Source: CAG-791 sp000431495
GTDB taxonomy: Bacteria > Bacillota > Clostridia > Lachnospirales > Lachnospiraceae
DNA: 64,000 nucleotides
Strand: one strand, 5' to 3'
Assembly (NCBI GenBank): GCA_052117605.1
Contig: JBQKIT010000015.1
In this document: positions 54,220-63,387 of the stretch, in pieces
Position numbering within the stretch: the first letter of the stretch is position 1
Layout: each line of letters opens with the position of its first letter
Program-made: the position numbers and the translations under genes
The notes under the pieces: model-generated
Database searches by the model: none
Seen by the model: only the letters and a program-made list of their open reading frames with translations
Told to the model about the DNA's origin: nothing

Positions 54220-55131
54220 TTAATCCAGTGTGATTCTCGGATCAACCAGCTTGTACACAAGGTCGCTGATCAGATTCATGAGAATCATGATGAATGCAAG
54301 GAAAATTGTGGTACCCATAATCATCGGATAATCGCGGTTGGTAATCGAATCCACGAATTTGGAGCCAAGTCCTCCGATGGTAAAGATCTTCTCTACAACA
54401 AGAGATCCGGTCAGGATGCCGGCGATCAGGGGTCCGACATAGGTGATAACCGGAATCAGGGCATTCCGCAGGGAGTGAACAAAGATCACCTTCCACGGAT
54501 GCACACCCTTTGCCCTTGCAGTACGCACATAGTCCTGCCCGAGCACATCCAGCATGCTGGTTTTCGTAAGACGCGTGATATACGCCATCGGAGACAGGGA
54601 AAGTGCAATGACCGGAAGTACATAGTTCGGATTGCTGGTGCTCCAGACCGGAACCCATCCAAGCTGGATGCAGAACACAAGGAGCAGAAACGATGCCGCA
54701 ACAAAGCTCGGCATTGCGGTAAACAGCGTAACAAAGAAAATGATGATGTGATCCGGCCACTTATTGCGATTCAGTGCCGCAACACAGCCAAGCACGATGC
54801 CGCAGATGAGGGCCACAAGGACAGCCATCAGACCAAGTTTCGCAGAAACGCGGAACGACTCGAAAATCGTCTGGGAAATACTGCGTCCCGTCTTCAGAGA
54901 TATACCAAAATCTCCGTGAAAAAGATTCTTCATATAATTTGCGAACTGCACCTCTACGGGTTTGTCCAGACCATAACGGGCGTTCAATGCCTGCATGACT
55001 GCCTCAGACTTCGCCTTCTCACCGTTGAACGGTCCGCCGGGGATCGCATTCATTGTGAAAAAGGTAATGAAGCAGATGAGGAACATCGTAACAACCGCCA
55101 GCAGCACACGTTTTACAACATACTTAGCCAA
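54220..55131 (-). CDS. oppB: Oligopeptide ABC transporter permease OppB
   Basis: A 303-residue permease with six spans and the usual start AKYVVKRVLLAVVTMFLICF. The EAA-type loop is VRTARAKGVHPWKVIFVHSL. It begins with a TTG codon at 55131 preceded by AGAGGAAAGAAAG; no better ATG exists. First gene of oppBCDFA. A good promoter was not found in the 55132-55230 region. Confidence 0.93.
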   Translation of the reverse strand: MAKYVVKRVLLAVVTMFLICFITFFTMNAIPGGPFNGEKAKSEAVMQALNARYGLDKPVEVQFANYMKNLFHGDFGISLKTGRSISQTIFESFRVSAKLGLMAVLVALICGIVLGCVAALNRNKWPDHIIIFFVTLFTAMPSFVAASFLLLVFCIQLGWVPVWSTSNPNYVLPVIALSLSPMAYITRLTKTSMLDVLGQDYVRTARAKGVHPWKVIFVHSLRNALIPVITYVGPLIAGILTGSLVVEKIFTIGGLGSKFVDSITNRDYPMIMGTTIFLAFIMILMNLISDLVYKLVDPRITLD

Positions 55132-55221
55132 CTTTCTTTCCTCTCTTCCATAAAAAATATTGCTCGCTATCCAATGGCATCTGTCCCCCAGCCCCCTTTA
55201 TTGCCGGCTGCAAACAGATAC

Positions 55222-55259
55222 AATAAAACACAATGGCGCCGCTGTTCCCTGCGCCATTG
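55222..55259 (-). terminator. Intrinsic terminator after the rluA-type gene
   Basis: CAATGGCGC (55231-55239) pairs with GCGCCATTG (55251-55259). On the minus strand it is followed by TGTTTTATTG. It ends the transcript of the pseudouridine synthase gene before oppB. Confidence 0.7.
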
Positions 55260-55336
55260 CGCTCATAGCTCTGCTGAAAAGACATCTGTCTTTATGTGAA
55301 AGACAAAAGGTATTGTAACGGCTCTTCTGCTTTATG

Positions 55337-56383
55337 TCAATAAAGGGATGACGTATCGCAGTCTTTCGCTCCGTCTTTCACCCAGTCTCTCGTGATCTGC
55401 AGAAAATCATCCGGAATTGCCGAAGAGATGGATAACTTCTCTCCGGAGAATGGCTGTCTGCATTCCAGGGACACCGCATGGAGAAGTGCTCTCTTACTCC
55501 CTTCTCCGGTTCCTTCCGGCATGGATTTTACATGCTGACAGACACCCTCGTCCTTATATATTCCCTGCTGCCGCAAAAATCCCTCCTGCTGCGCCGACCT
55601 TCCGTAGAGTGTATCTCCGCACAGGGGATGTCCGATCCCCGCCATATGCACACGGATCTGATGCGTTCTTCCGGTTTCGATCTGAAATCTCACAAGAGAT
55701 TTCCCATCTCCTTCCGCAAGAACCCTGTAATGTGTCACCGCGCGCATTCCTGCTGTACAGGTCCTCATTTTCATAAGAACTCCGGGCACCTTCTCCATAT
55801 CCAGGTCAATGGTGCCGCATGGTTCTTCCTTGGGAAACGCTCCCTCGCAGATCCCCAGATAGGTACGAATGAAAATACCCTCCTGGCGCTGACGCTGCAA
55901 TCTTGCTGCCGCCGCCCTGCTTCTTGCAAAAACAAGAACTCCTGAGGTCTCCTTGTCCAGCCTTCCGATAATCCGAAGTCCTGAGGCATCCGGGCCGGCA
56001 TCGCGCTGCAGATACCAGGTCAGATAGTTGGCAATCGTGTCCGCATAATGTCCCGGACACGGATGCACCACCTCTCCCGCGGCCTTGTCCACGGCGATCA
56101 GATCCTCATCTTCATATAAAATGTGAATCGGACCGGGGGACGCGATGAGCTTTCCTGCATCCTTTTCCTCCGGGAGCCGGACGCGAAGAGTCTGTCCCGG
56201 CTGCATGCGCTTCGACACGTGAATGAGTCTCCCGCCGCAGGTGATGCCATCCTCCAGAAATTTCGCAGCGCTGATTTCATGTCCCGTCACACGGACGCAG
56301 TTCTTCAGAACCAGATTGACAAGACCGCCAGCCGTCCGGTCCAGATCCTCCGGCAGCAGCGTGTAGGATAATACCTTGTCCAT
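55337..56383 (-). CDS. RluA family pseudouridine synthase
   Basis: A 348-residue RNA pseudouridine synthase with an S4-like N-terminal part and the catalytic domain; the active aspartate is in GRLDKETSGVLVF (about 145-157), followed by RTYLGICEG, FQIETGRTHQIRVHMAGIG and GDTLYG. It acts on rRNA or tRNA; the position is not told by sequence. ATG 56383 is 2 bases after the MATE stop and is preferred to 56413. Confidence 0.92.
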   Translation of the reverse strand: MDKVLSYTLLPEDLDRTAGGLVNLVLKNCVRVTGHEISAAKFLEDGITCGGRLIHVSKRMQPGQTLRVRLPEEKDAGKLIASPGPIHILYEDEDLIAVDKAAGEVVHPCPGHYADTIANYLTWYLQRDAGPDASGLRIIGRLDKETSGVLVFARSRAAAARLQRQRQEGIFIRTYLGICEGAFPKEEPCGTIDLDMEKVPGVLMKMRTCTAGMRAVTHYRVLAEGDGKSLVRFQIETGRTHQIRVHMAGIGHPLCGDTLYGRSAQQEGFLRQQGIYKDEGVCQHVKSMPEGTGEGSKRALLHAVSLECRQPFSGEKLSISSAIPDDFLQITRDWVKDGAKDCDTSSLY

Positions 56384-56385
56384 GC

Positions 56386-57771
56386 TCAGTACACCGTGAG
56401 GTCGTGAATCCATTTGCCGCGGCGTACCAGCACAAAGCCAGCGGCCACCTTCAGAATTTCAACTGCCTGTACCGCCAGATACAGCGGCAGAATGGGAAGT
56501 GCCGTGAAGTGGATCAGAACCGTCGCGAGCGGAAGAGATACCGCCCACACAAAGCCGCAGTCGAAGAAGAACGTAATCCACGTCTTTCCTCCGGAGCGCA
56601 GCGTGAAATACGATGCATTTTCATAAGCATACAGAGGCATGCAGACTGCGCTGATCCGGATCAGACCGGCTGCAAACTCCCGCACCGTTTCCGTTGTGTT
56701 GTAAATCAGCGGGAAGAACGGAGCGACAAGGAAAAGCCCGGTTCCGCTGATGAGGCACAGGAAGACAGTAAATGCCGCAAGGCGGTAGGCATCGTCCTTC
56801 ACCTCCTTCAGCCGTCCTGCTCCAAGCTCCTGGCCGAGCAGAATGGAAATGGCTTCTCCCATCGCAATGAAGGCGATGTTGAAGACGTTGCAGATGGTGC
56901 TTGAAATATTGAAGGCCGCGACAACATCGAGTCCCCGAAGAGAATACTGCTGCGACATCACCGTATTTCCAAGCGACCAGAGCGTCTCATTCAGAAGGAG
57001 CGGGAACGCCCTTATGACAATGCGAAGTGCCAGATCCCCCGGCACATAGAAGCCCCGGAACAGTCCTTCCATGTAGCGGTTCTTCTCCAGATGCCGGAGA
57101 AGCCACACGAGCACGAACAGAAATTCCACGAATCTTGAGATGTTGGTTGCAATTGCCGCGCCGACAACTCCGAGTACGGGAGCTCCGAATTTTCCGTAAA
57201 TCAGGATATAGTTTCCGACGAGGTTGACAAGAACGGCAACCACGCCTGCCTTCATCGGCACAACCGTCTCGCCCGTCTCGCGCAGTGTTCCGGAGAGTAC
57301 CTGTGTTGCGGCAAAGGGAACCATTCCGACCAGCATAACCCGCAGATATCCCTCCGCAGCCGCCATGGTGGCCGCAGCATCTCCTGCCGCGCTGTCTCCC
57401 TTCAGCCACATGCCGATCAGACTGCTTCCGCCATTGAAGAACAGGATCGTCGCGCCTGCCGTCAGCACCAGTGCCATCACGATTTTGATTCGCATCGTAT
57501 AGCGAAGGCCCTTTTCATCGCCCTTTCCCGCAAACTGGGCCGTAAAAATCCCGATGCCCGCCAGACCTCCGAAAACCATCAGGTTGTAAACAAACATCAG
57601 CTGATTGACAATGGCAACGCCGGACATCTGGTCGGTTCCCACCTGTCCCACCATGATGTTGTCCAGCATGCCGACAAAATTCGTAATTCCGTTCTGAATC
57701 ATAATCGGAACCGCTACCATAAGAACGCGGTGGTAGAAATCCTTCGTTCCGATCAGTTTGCTCTTCTTCAT
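56386..57771 (-). CDS. MATE family efflux transporter
   Basis: A second, 461-residue MATE protein, only distantly like the one at 47593. Twelve spans; FYHRVLMVAVPIMIQNGITN and NFVGMLDNIMVGQVGTDQMS are family-typical. ATG 57771 follows AAGGGGAGTG; a frame up to 57918 is unsupported. It is 49 bases after the AarF-type gene and likely in the same transcript. Confidence 0.92.
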   Translation of the reverse strand: MKKSKLIGTKDFYHRVLMVAVPIMIQNGITNFVGMLDNIMVGQVGTDQMSGVAIVNQLMFVYNLMVFGGLAGIGIFTAQFAGKGDEKGLRYTMRIKIVMALVLTAGATILFFNGGSSLIGMWLKGDSAAGDAAATMAAAEGYLRVMLVGMVPFAATQVLSGTLRETGETVVPMKAGVVAVLVNLVGNYILIYGKFGAPVLGVVGAAIATNISRFVEFLFVLVWLLRHLEKNRYMEGLFRGFYVPGDLALRIVIRAFPLLLNETLWSLGNTVMSQQYSLRGLDVVAAFNISSTICNVFNIAFIAMGEAISILLGQELGAGRLKEVKDDAYRLAAFTVFLCLISGTGLFLVAPFFPLIYNTTETVREFAAGLIRISAVCMPLYAYENASYFTLRSGGKTWITFFFDCGFVWAVSLPLATVLIHFTALPILPLYLAVQAVEILKVAAGFVLVRRGKWIHDLTVY

Positions 57772-57820
57772 AACAAATACACTCCCCTTGTTTCTATAGA
57801 AAAATACGATTTCTGCTGTC

Positions 57821-59488
57821 TTATTTCTTTTTCCTCTTTCGATCCCTTTTCGGCTTCCGGTAACGATAATAAATGTTGCGCACGACAAGGAACATGCTGG
57901 CGCCAAGCGCAAACACAAAGCCGGCCGCCCCCAGCACCGGAATTCCCATCACCTTCGGCTTCATGTCGGTCGTGCAGATGATTGCCGAGGCCATAAGAAG
58001 CGCTGCGATGCACACACCGATGACGAGATTTCGCACAAGAGCATACGCGACTACCGTAAATTCGTCCTGAGCTCCCAGAATAATGTTCACCTTCGATCTG
58101 CCATTCAAAAACTCATTCAGAGAATCCGCCGTAAGAGAGGGGATCTCTGCTCCCTTTCTCGCCGTGCGATACAGAAGACGACCGCTCTTCTCCAGCTCCT
58201 TTTTCCAGTCAAGCTGGCGGACCGAATCCTCCGTAAACCTGGTGACTGCAATCTGGAACATGTTGATGTCCGGACTGATCTGCGCAAGCACTCCCTCCAC
58301 ATGCGCAAGTCCCCGGCAGAGCATGGTGACGCCATGCGGGAGACTGATCCCGTTCTCCTTCATGATCTCCATGAGATCCGCAAGAACCTGCGCGATATCG
58401 ATGCCGCCCATCGCGGCAGAACCATAATCATCCAGGAATTTCCGGAGGTCCTCCCAGAGCTTCGCCCGATCCGGCTTCCCTCGAAACTCGCCGATTTCAA
58501 GGACCGCATTTTCCACCATGCTGATGTCATGCAGTGCAATTCCCTGCACGCCCTTGACCATGACGCGGCGGTCCTTCTCCGAAAGCCGTCCCATCATACC
58601 CATGTCAATCCAGACGATCCTGCCGCCGCTGACCTTCACGTTTCCGGGATGAGGATCCGCATGGAAAAAGCCGTCATCCATCACCTGCTTGATGAAGTTG
58701 TTGACGTACTTCGTCCCGATCTCATGAAGATCGTAGCCGCCCTCCGTCAGAGCTTCCCGGTCATTGATGGCTACGCCTTCCACATATTCCATCACAAGAA
58801 CACGGCTCGTCGTATATTCGTGGTAGAGTCTCGGGCAGGTCACATAGGCAATGCCCTTGTTGTTCCTGGCAAACTCCTCCATGTTGGCGGCTTCCTTCAA
58901 GAAATCCATCTCCTCCTGGGCAACGCTCCAGAGCTCATCCAGGACCATGTTCAGATCCACCAGATTCTTCAGGTCACCGACCGGAGGCATCAGATGAACC
59001 AGCCTGTGCAGCAGACTGATATCTCTTGCCATGACATCATAGATGCCCTTTCTCTGCACCTTGACGACAACGTCCTCACCGGTTTTCAGCACCGCCCTGT
59101 GCACCTGCGCAATGGACGCAGACCCAAGCGGCGTCGGATCGATGGAGGCAAAAACCTCGCGCCAGCTCTGACGATAGGAGCGGTTGATGACCTCCTCCAC
59201 CATCTCAAACGGCATTGGTGCAACCTCAGAATTCAGCTTCATCAGTTCGTCGCAGTAGCGCTTCGGGAGAATGTCCGAGTGGAGGGACATGATCTGACCA
59301 AGCTTGATATAGGTCGGCCCCAGTTCCTCCAGAATGACCCGAAGCTTTTCCGGCGAAATCCCTCTCGTAATCTTGTTCTTCGACAGCACCTGCCGGATTT
59401 CCTTCATTCTGGAGCGGTTGTCTGCGGCTTCCTCCGCTTTCTTTCTGCTCTGCTCTTCCTGTTTCATTGTTTCTGCGTTCTGAGGCAT
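57821..59488 (-). CDS. AarF/UbiB (ABC1) family atypical kinase
   Basis: A 555-residue ADCK-family protein. It has the KxGQ motif (YIKLGQIMS), the Ala-rich nucleotide loop (PLGSASIAQVHRAVL), VVVKVQRKG and the HADPHPGNVKV catalytic loop with WIDMGMMGRL as the metal site. Two hydrophobic segments at the C-terminus (about 490-545) anchor it to the membrane. In other bacteria it supports quinone or isoprenoid lipids; in this organism the role is unknown. ATG 59488 is preferred to a TTG at 59509. The phasin-like gene lies 90 bases upstream. Confidence 0.92.
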   Translation of the reverse strand: MPQNAETMKQEEQSRKKAEEAADNRSRMKEIRQVLSKNKITRGISPEKLRVILEELGPTYIKLGQIMSLHSDILPKRYCDELMKLNSEVAPMPFEMVEEVINRSYRQSWREVFASIDPTPLGSASIAQVHRAVLKTGEDVVVKVQRKGIYDVMARDISLLHRLVHLMPPVGDLKNLVDLNMVLDELWSVAQEEMDFLKEAANMEEFARNNKGIAYVTCPRLYHEYTTSRVLVMEYVEGVAINDREALTEGGYDLHEIGTKYVNNFIKQVMDDGFFHADPHPGNVKVSGGRIVWIDMGMMGRLSEKDRRVMVKGVQGIALHDISMVENAVLEIGEFRGKPDRAKLWEDLRKFLDDYGSAAMGGIDIAQVLADLMEIMKENGISLPHGVTMLCRGLAHVEGVLAQISPDINMFQIAVTRFTEDSVRQLDWKKELEKSGRLLYRTARKGAEIPSLTADSLNEFLNGRSKVNIILGAQDEFTVVAYALVRNLVIGVCIAALLMASAIICTTDMKPKVMGIPVLGAAGFVFALGASMFLVVRNIYYRYRKPKRDRKRKKK

Positions 59489-59578
59489 ATGCACGTACCC
59501 TTTTCTCAAGCTGCCGAAAAAAAGAGCCGCAGACCATTCTGCGGCTCTTTCCGAAATCTGTGCGGATTCTGCGGCAGC

Positions 59579-59896
59579 TTATTCCGCCGTCTCCTCCGGC
59601 TTCTCTGCCATCTCTTCCTCAGCCTTTGCGATCTGAGCCTTCAGCTTCTCAAGATCCTCTGCGGAAAGTCCGGCAACAAGATCGGAGATGTTCTTCTCCT
59701 TCTTCTGAGCCTCGACCTGTTTCTTCTTCTCCTCTGCGTTATGCTTCAGCTCCTGATTCAGAGCCTTTCCCTGCTCCACAGTGAGCTCGCCCTTCCTGAC
59801 AAGATCACCAAGAATCTCACCCGACTTCTCTACCGACGTAGCCGCAGCACCAATTCCAAGCAGAAAGAATTTCTTAATTCCGTCTCCAAGTTCCAT
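59579..59896 (-). CDS. Phasin-like helical protein
   Basis: A 105-residue, highly charged helical protein: MELGDGIKKFFLLGIGAAAT then a VEKSGEILGDLVRKGELTVEQG segment and a long coiled coil with many Lys and Glu. This pattern is shared by small phasin-superfamily proteins that often accompany AarF/UbiB genes. ATG 59896 follows GGGAGGTACGTT. Function unknown; a membrane-surface partner of the next gene is possible. Confidence 0.65.
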   Translation of the reverse strand: MELGDGIKKFFLLGIGAAATSVEKSGEILGDLVRKGELTVEQGKALNQELKHNAEEKKKQVEAQKKEKNISDLVAGLSAEDLEKLKAQIAKAEEEMAEKPEETAE

Positions 59897-59977
59897 AACG
59901 TACCTCCCGTGATGACTTTTCTGTCTACTGAATGCTGATCCCCAACCGTTCAGCAGCCCTCGGACTGTGCTGAACAA

Positions 59978-60367
59978 TTACATTATAACACCCATGATCT
60001 TCGGCAGGAAGATGATACCTCCAATGATTGCCGACATAATTGCCGCAATCAGAACCGCACCTGCTGCCGCATCCTTGGCCTTTTTTGCAAGGGGTCTGCG
60101 CTCTTTCGTCACGAGATCCACCACAGCCTCCACCGCCGTGTTTACACATTCAAGGCCCATCACCATCCCGAACAGGATCAGACAGACGATCCACTCCGCC
60201 TTCGAAATATGCAGAAGACAGCCAAGCAGGATGACAAGAACCACTGCCGCGCAGTGAATCTGCATGTTCCTCTCCCTCCGGATTGTGTGAAAGATTCCCT
60301 CAAACGCATAGCCAAAGCTTTTATAAAGCGGAGCCTTCCGTTCTCTCTTATCCTTCCTGTCCTTCAT
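59978..60367 (-). CDS. Diacylglycerol/undecaprenol kinase (DgkA family)
   Basis: A 129-residue membrane kinase with three spans. The active site is visible as LECVNTAVEAVVDLV (about 72-86) with the Glu-Asn-Thr triad, and AKKAKDAAAGAVLIAA follows. In Gram-positive bacteria it phosphorylates undecaprenol, which would recycle the carrier used for surface glycans. Confidence 0.92.
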   Translation of the reverse strand: MKDRKDKRERKAPLYKSFGYAFEGIFHTIRRERNMQIHCAAVVLVILLGCLLHISKAEWIVCLILFGMVMGLECVNTAVEAVVDLVTKERRPLAKKAKDAAAGAVLIAAIMSAIIGGIIFLPKIMGVIM

Positions 60368-60407
60368 TGCAATCCCCCTTGTAAAATTCCCCTGTTAAAA
60401 GCTTCCT

Positions 60408-61403
60408 CTATGCCTCCGGAAGCTTCACCTCATGCTCCGTCCGAACGCCCCTCGCAAAGGCATCCGCAGCTTCAAAGCAGCCTTCCACCATATGCCCGAC
60501 CGCCTGCGTGGTATAGAAGGCGGTGTGCGGGCTCAGAATGACATTCGGGAAGGAGCGAAGAAGCGCCATATCCCTGTTTGCGATCACATCGCCGATCCGG
60601 TTGTAATAATAGAGTCCGTCCTCCTTCTCCAGTACATCCAGTGCTGCGCCGCCGACCTTTCCGCTCTCCAGTGCCTCCACCAGTGCATCGGTGTCAATGA
60701 GCTTTCCTCTTGCCGTGTTGACAATCCGGACACCGTCCTTCATCCGCGCAAAGGCCTCCCTGTTCAGAAGGTGGTAGTTTTCCTCCGTCGCATTGGTGTG
60801 AAGCGTGATGACATCCGATTTTTCAAAAAGCTCCTCAAGGGATACATACTCAGCATATTTCTTCACCGCTTCATTCTGGTAGGGATCGTAGCACAGAATC
60901 TTGCAGCCAAAGCCGGAAAGATGCTCGATGACCGTTCTTCCGATTTTGCCTGTTCCGATGACGCCGACGGTCTGGAAGCTGATGTCCTCCCCGATCTTCT
61001 CCTTCAGAGAATAATCCTGCAGCTCGGCCCGCTTCAGGATGCTGACAATTCTTCGCTGCAGCATCATCGCCAGCATAATGGCATAGTTGGCAACACCTGA
61101 GGGCGGATAGCTGACGTTGGAAACGCGCATGCCGCATTCCCGGGCCTTTGCAAGGTCCACATGGTCATAGCCGATGGACCGGCAGAGGATATACTTCACT
61201 CCGATGGACGCAAATCTCTCCACCATCGCTGCCGACATGTCGCAGGGGGTCATGCTGATGGCATCGGCTCCTTTTGCCAGAAGATAGTTCTCTTCGTCCG
61301 GATAATCCGTCGTAAAATCAAATTCGATCCCGTACTTCTTTGCATACTCGCGCGCAAACGAAAGCTCATCGAATTTTCTCAATGCGTAAAAATAAATTTT
61401 CAT
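60408..61403 (-). CDS. D-2-hydroxyacid dehydrogenase (D-lactate dehydrogenase-like)
   Basis: A 331-residue NAD-dependent dehydrogenase. Rossmann motif VGVIGTGKIGRTV (about 146-158), catalytic Arg in NTARGKLID, Glu in LEKEDGLYYY, His in SPHTAFYT. The CRSIGYDHVD segment is typical of D-lactate dehydrogenase and VanH. It likely reduces pyruvate to D-lactate in fermentation or peptidoglycan precursor synthesis. It is divergent from the mutase gene. Confidence 0.92.
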   Translation of the reverse strand: MKIYFYALRKFDELSFAREYAKKYGIEFDFTTDYPDEENYLLAKGADAISMTPCDMSAAMVERFASIGVKYILCRSIGYDHVDLAKARECGMRVSNVSYPPSGVANYAIMLAMMLQRRIVSILKRAELQDYSLKEKIGEDISFQTVGVIGTGKIGRTVIEHLSGFGCKILCYDPYQNEAVKKYAEYVSLEELFEKSDVITLHTNATEENYHLLNREAFARMKDGVRIVNTARGKLIDTDALVEALESGKVGGAALDVLEKEDGLYYYNRIGDVIANRDMALLRSFPNVILSPHTAFYTTQAVGHMVEGCFEAADAFARGVRTEHEVKLPEA

Positions 61404-61609
61404 TCCGTCATTCCCTCCTGTAGTAATTTCCGCCGGTCACCGGCAGCTTCTTTTTATTCCCTTGTACCTCGTGATCATACCACGTTCTGATGCCAAAGGA
61501 ATGCTTTTCCTCTTCCTGTGGTAAAATAACCGTATGAATACATCGTCAGAAAATCAGGACATCAGAAAAGAGCATTTCTAAAGAGATGCCTTCTGGAAGG
61601 AGGATGCAG

Positions 61610-63307
61610 ATGACACCCGAAATTCAATCATTATATAAACTCTGGCTGGACCGCCTGGATCCTGCGGACCCGATGCATGAGGAGCTTGCTTCCATCGGGG
61701 GAGACGAGGCAGCGATCACAGACCGCTTCTATCAGGAAATAGTTTTTGGAACCGCAGGACTTCGCGGCATCTGCGGTGCAGGAACCAACCGCATGAACAC
61801 GCTCACCGTTGGACGCGCCACGCAGGGCATCGCCAACTACATTCTTCACTCCGGCGAGGAGATTTCCCGCGGCGTAGTCATTGCCTATGACTGCCGCTAT
61901 CACTCCAGAGAGTTTTCCGAGCTGAGCGCGCAGATTCTCACCGGAAACGGCATCAAGGTGTTCCTGTTTCCTTCTCTTCGCCCGACTCCCGAGCTGTCCT
62001 ATGCCATCCGGAAGCTCGGCGCCGTCGCAGGCATCAACATGACGGCCAGCCACAACCCGAAGGAATACAACGGCTACAAGGTCTACTGGGCAGACGGCGC
62101 GCAGATTTCCGGCGCCGTGTCTGACGGCATGCTCGCAGAAATTCAGAAGCTTGACCTGTTCGATTCCTTCGGCAGCCTTTCTCTGGAGGAGGCAAAGGAA
62201 AAGGGGCTTCTTACCATGCTCGGCGAGCTGATGGACCGGGACTACCTGGACTACGTAAAATCCATGGCACAGCGCCCGGATTCTGAGCTCGACAAGACCG
62301 TTCCCGTTGTCTATACACCGCTCAACGGAGCCGGGAGCCTGCCCTTCTCGCAGGTCATGGCAGAGCGCGGCTTTACAAGCTTCCTTCTCGTTCCGGAGCA
62401 GACGGAGCCGGATCCGGAATTTACCACAGTCGGCTATCCGAATCCGGAGGATCCGAAGGCCTTCCGCCTTGCCGAGGAGCTTGGGAAAAAGACCGGCGCC
62501 GAGGTTCTCATTGCAACAGATCCGGACAGCGACCGCATGGCGATCGAAATCCCGGACGGAAAGGGCGGCTATCTCCCCTTAAACGGCAATCAGACCGGTG
62601 CTCTTCTCATTGCTTACATGGCAGAAAGCCAGAAGGCAGCGGGCAGACTTCCCGCGAAAGCCGCAATGATCAAATCCATTGTGACCGGAGATTTCGGACG
62701 TGTCATCTGTGAAGCTTACGGCATTCATGTCTTCGAGGCGCTGACGGGCTTTAAGAATATCTGCGGCCGCATCCCGCAGCTTGAAGAGGAAGGCTATTCC
62801 TATTTCTTCGGCTACGAAGAGAGCATCGGCTGTGCTCCCGGCGAGCAGGTTCGCGACAAGGACGGAATCCTTGCCGGAATGCTGATTGCAGAGATGGCGG
62901 CCTGGTACCGCAAACAGGGCCTCACACTCGCAGATGCGCTGGAGCAGCTCTATCAAAGGTACGGATATTTTGCAGAGAATCAGATTTCCATTGTTCTGAA
63001 GGGGCAGGAGGGCGCAGCCCGCATCGGGCGCATCATGGACGCCTTCCGCGCAGGAAAGCCGCAGAGCTTCGGACGCTTCTGCGTCGCGGAAACCATCGAC
63101 TATCTGCATGGTTATCAGGACATCCCCGCAAGCAATGTCCTTCGGTTTACGATGACAGACGGCAGCTGGTTTGCTCTCCGCCCGTCCGGAACAGAGCCCA
63201 AGATCAAGTTCTATTACTACGCAGTAAATTCCGATCCGGCGGTTTCCGCAAAGGCGGTCCGGGATATGATTCAGGCCGTCACGGAAATGATTGATGCCGT
63301 GAAATAA
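61610..63307 (+). CDS. Phosphoglucomutase/phosphomannomutase
   Basis: A 565-residue alpha-D-phosphohexomutase. Catalytic serine in TASHNPKEYNG (about 145-155), metal loop DPDSDRM, sugar-binding GYEESIG and phosphate-binding RPSGTEPKIK near the C-terminus. It interconverts hexose 1- and 6-phosphates, giving glucose 1-phosphate or mannose 1-phosphate for surface glycans, so it could close the GDP-fucose route. The length fits the PgcA type. ATG 61610 follows GGAGGATGCAG. Confidence 0.94.
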   Translation: MTPEIQSLYKLWLDRLDPADPMHEELASIGGDEAAITDRFYQEIVFGTAGLRGICGAGTNRMNTLTVGRATQGIANYILHSGEEISRGVVIAYDCRYHSREFSELSAQILTGNGIKVFLFPSLRPTPELSYAIRKLGAVAGINMTASHNPKEYNGYKVYWADGAQISGAVSDGMLAEIQKLDLFDSFGSLSLEEAKEKGLLTMLGELMDRDYLDYVKSMAQRPDSELDKTVPVVYTPLNGAGSLPFSQVMAERGFTSFLLVPEQTEPDPEFTTVGYPNPEDPKAFRLAEELGKKTGAEVLIATDPDSDRMAIEIPDGKGGYLPLNGNQTGALLIAYMAESQKAAGRLPAKAAMIKSIVTGDFGRVICEAYGIHVFEALTGFKNICGRIPQLEEEGYSYFFGYEESIGCAPGEQVRDKDGILAGMLIAEMAAWYRKQGLTLADALEQLYQRYGYFAENQISIVLKGQEGAARIGRIMDAFRAGKPQSFGRFCVAETIDYLHGYQDIPASNVLRFTMTDGSWFALRPSGTEPKIKFYYYAVNSDPAVSAKAVRDMIQAVTEMIDAVK

Positions 63308-63313
63308 AAAATC

Positions 63314-63374
63314 GGGATCCCCTCCAGACGAATACCCATATGACTGGTATCCGTTTGGAGGGGATCCCTTTTCT
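63314..63374. terminator. Bidirectional intrinsic terminator
   Basis: GGGATCCCCTCCA and TGGAGGGGATCCC, with inner arms GGATACC-like, form a long stem at 63314-63368 between convergent genes. T-rich tails follow on both strands (CTTTTC on plus, GATTTTTTATTT on minus). Confidence 0.9.
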
Positions 63375-63387
63375 GTTTCCGAAATAT

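Noticed and set aside
2781..60367. A phage or integrative element covering part of the window
   Set aside because: No integrase, structural or conjugation genes were seen; apart from the IS at the left edge the content is chromosomal.
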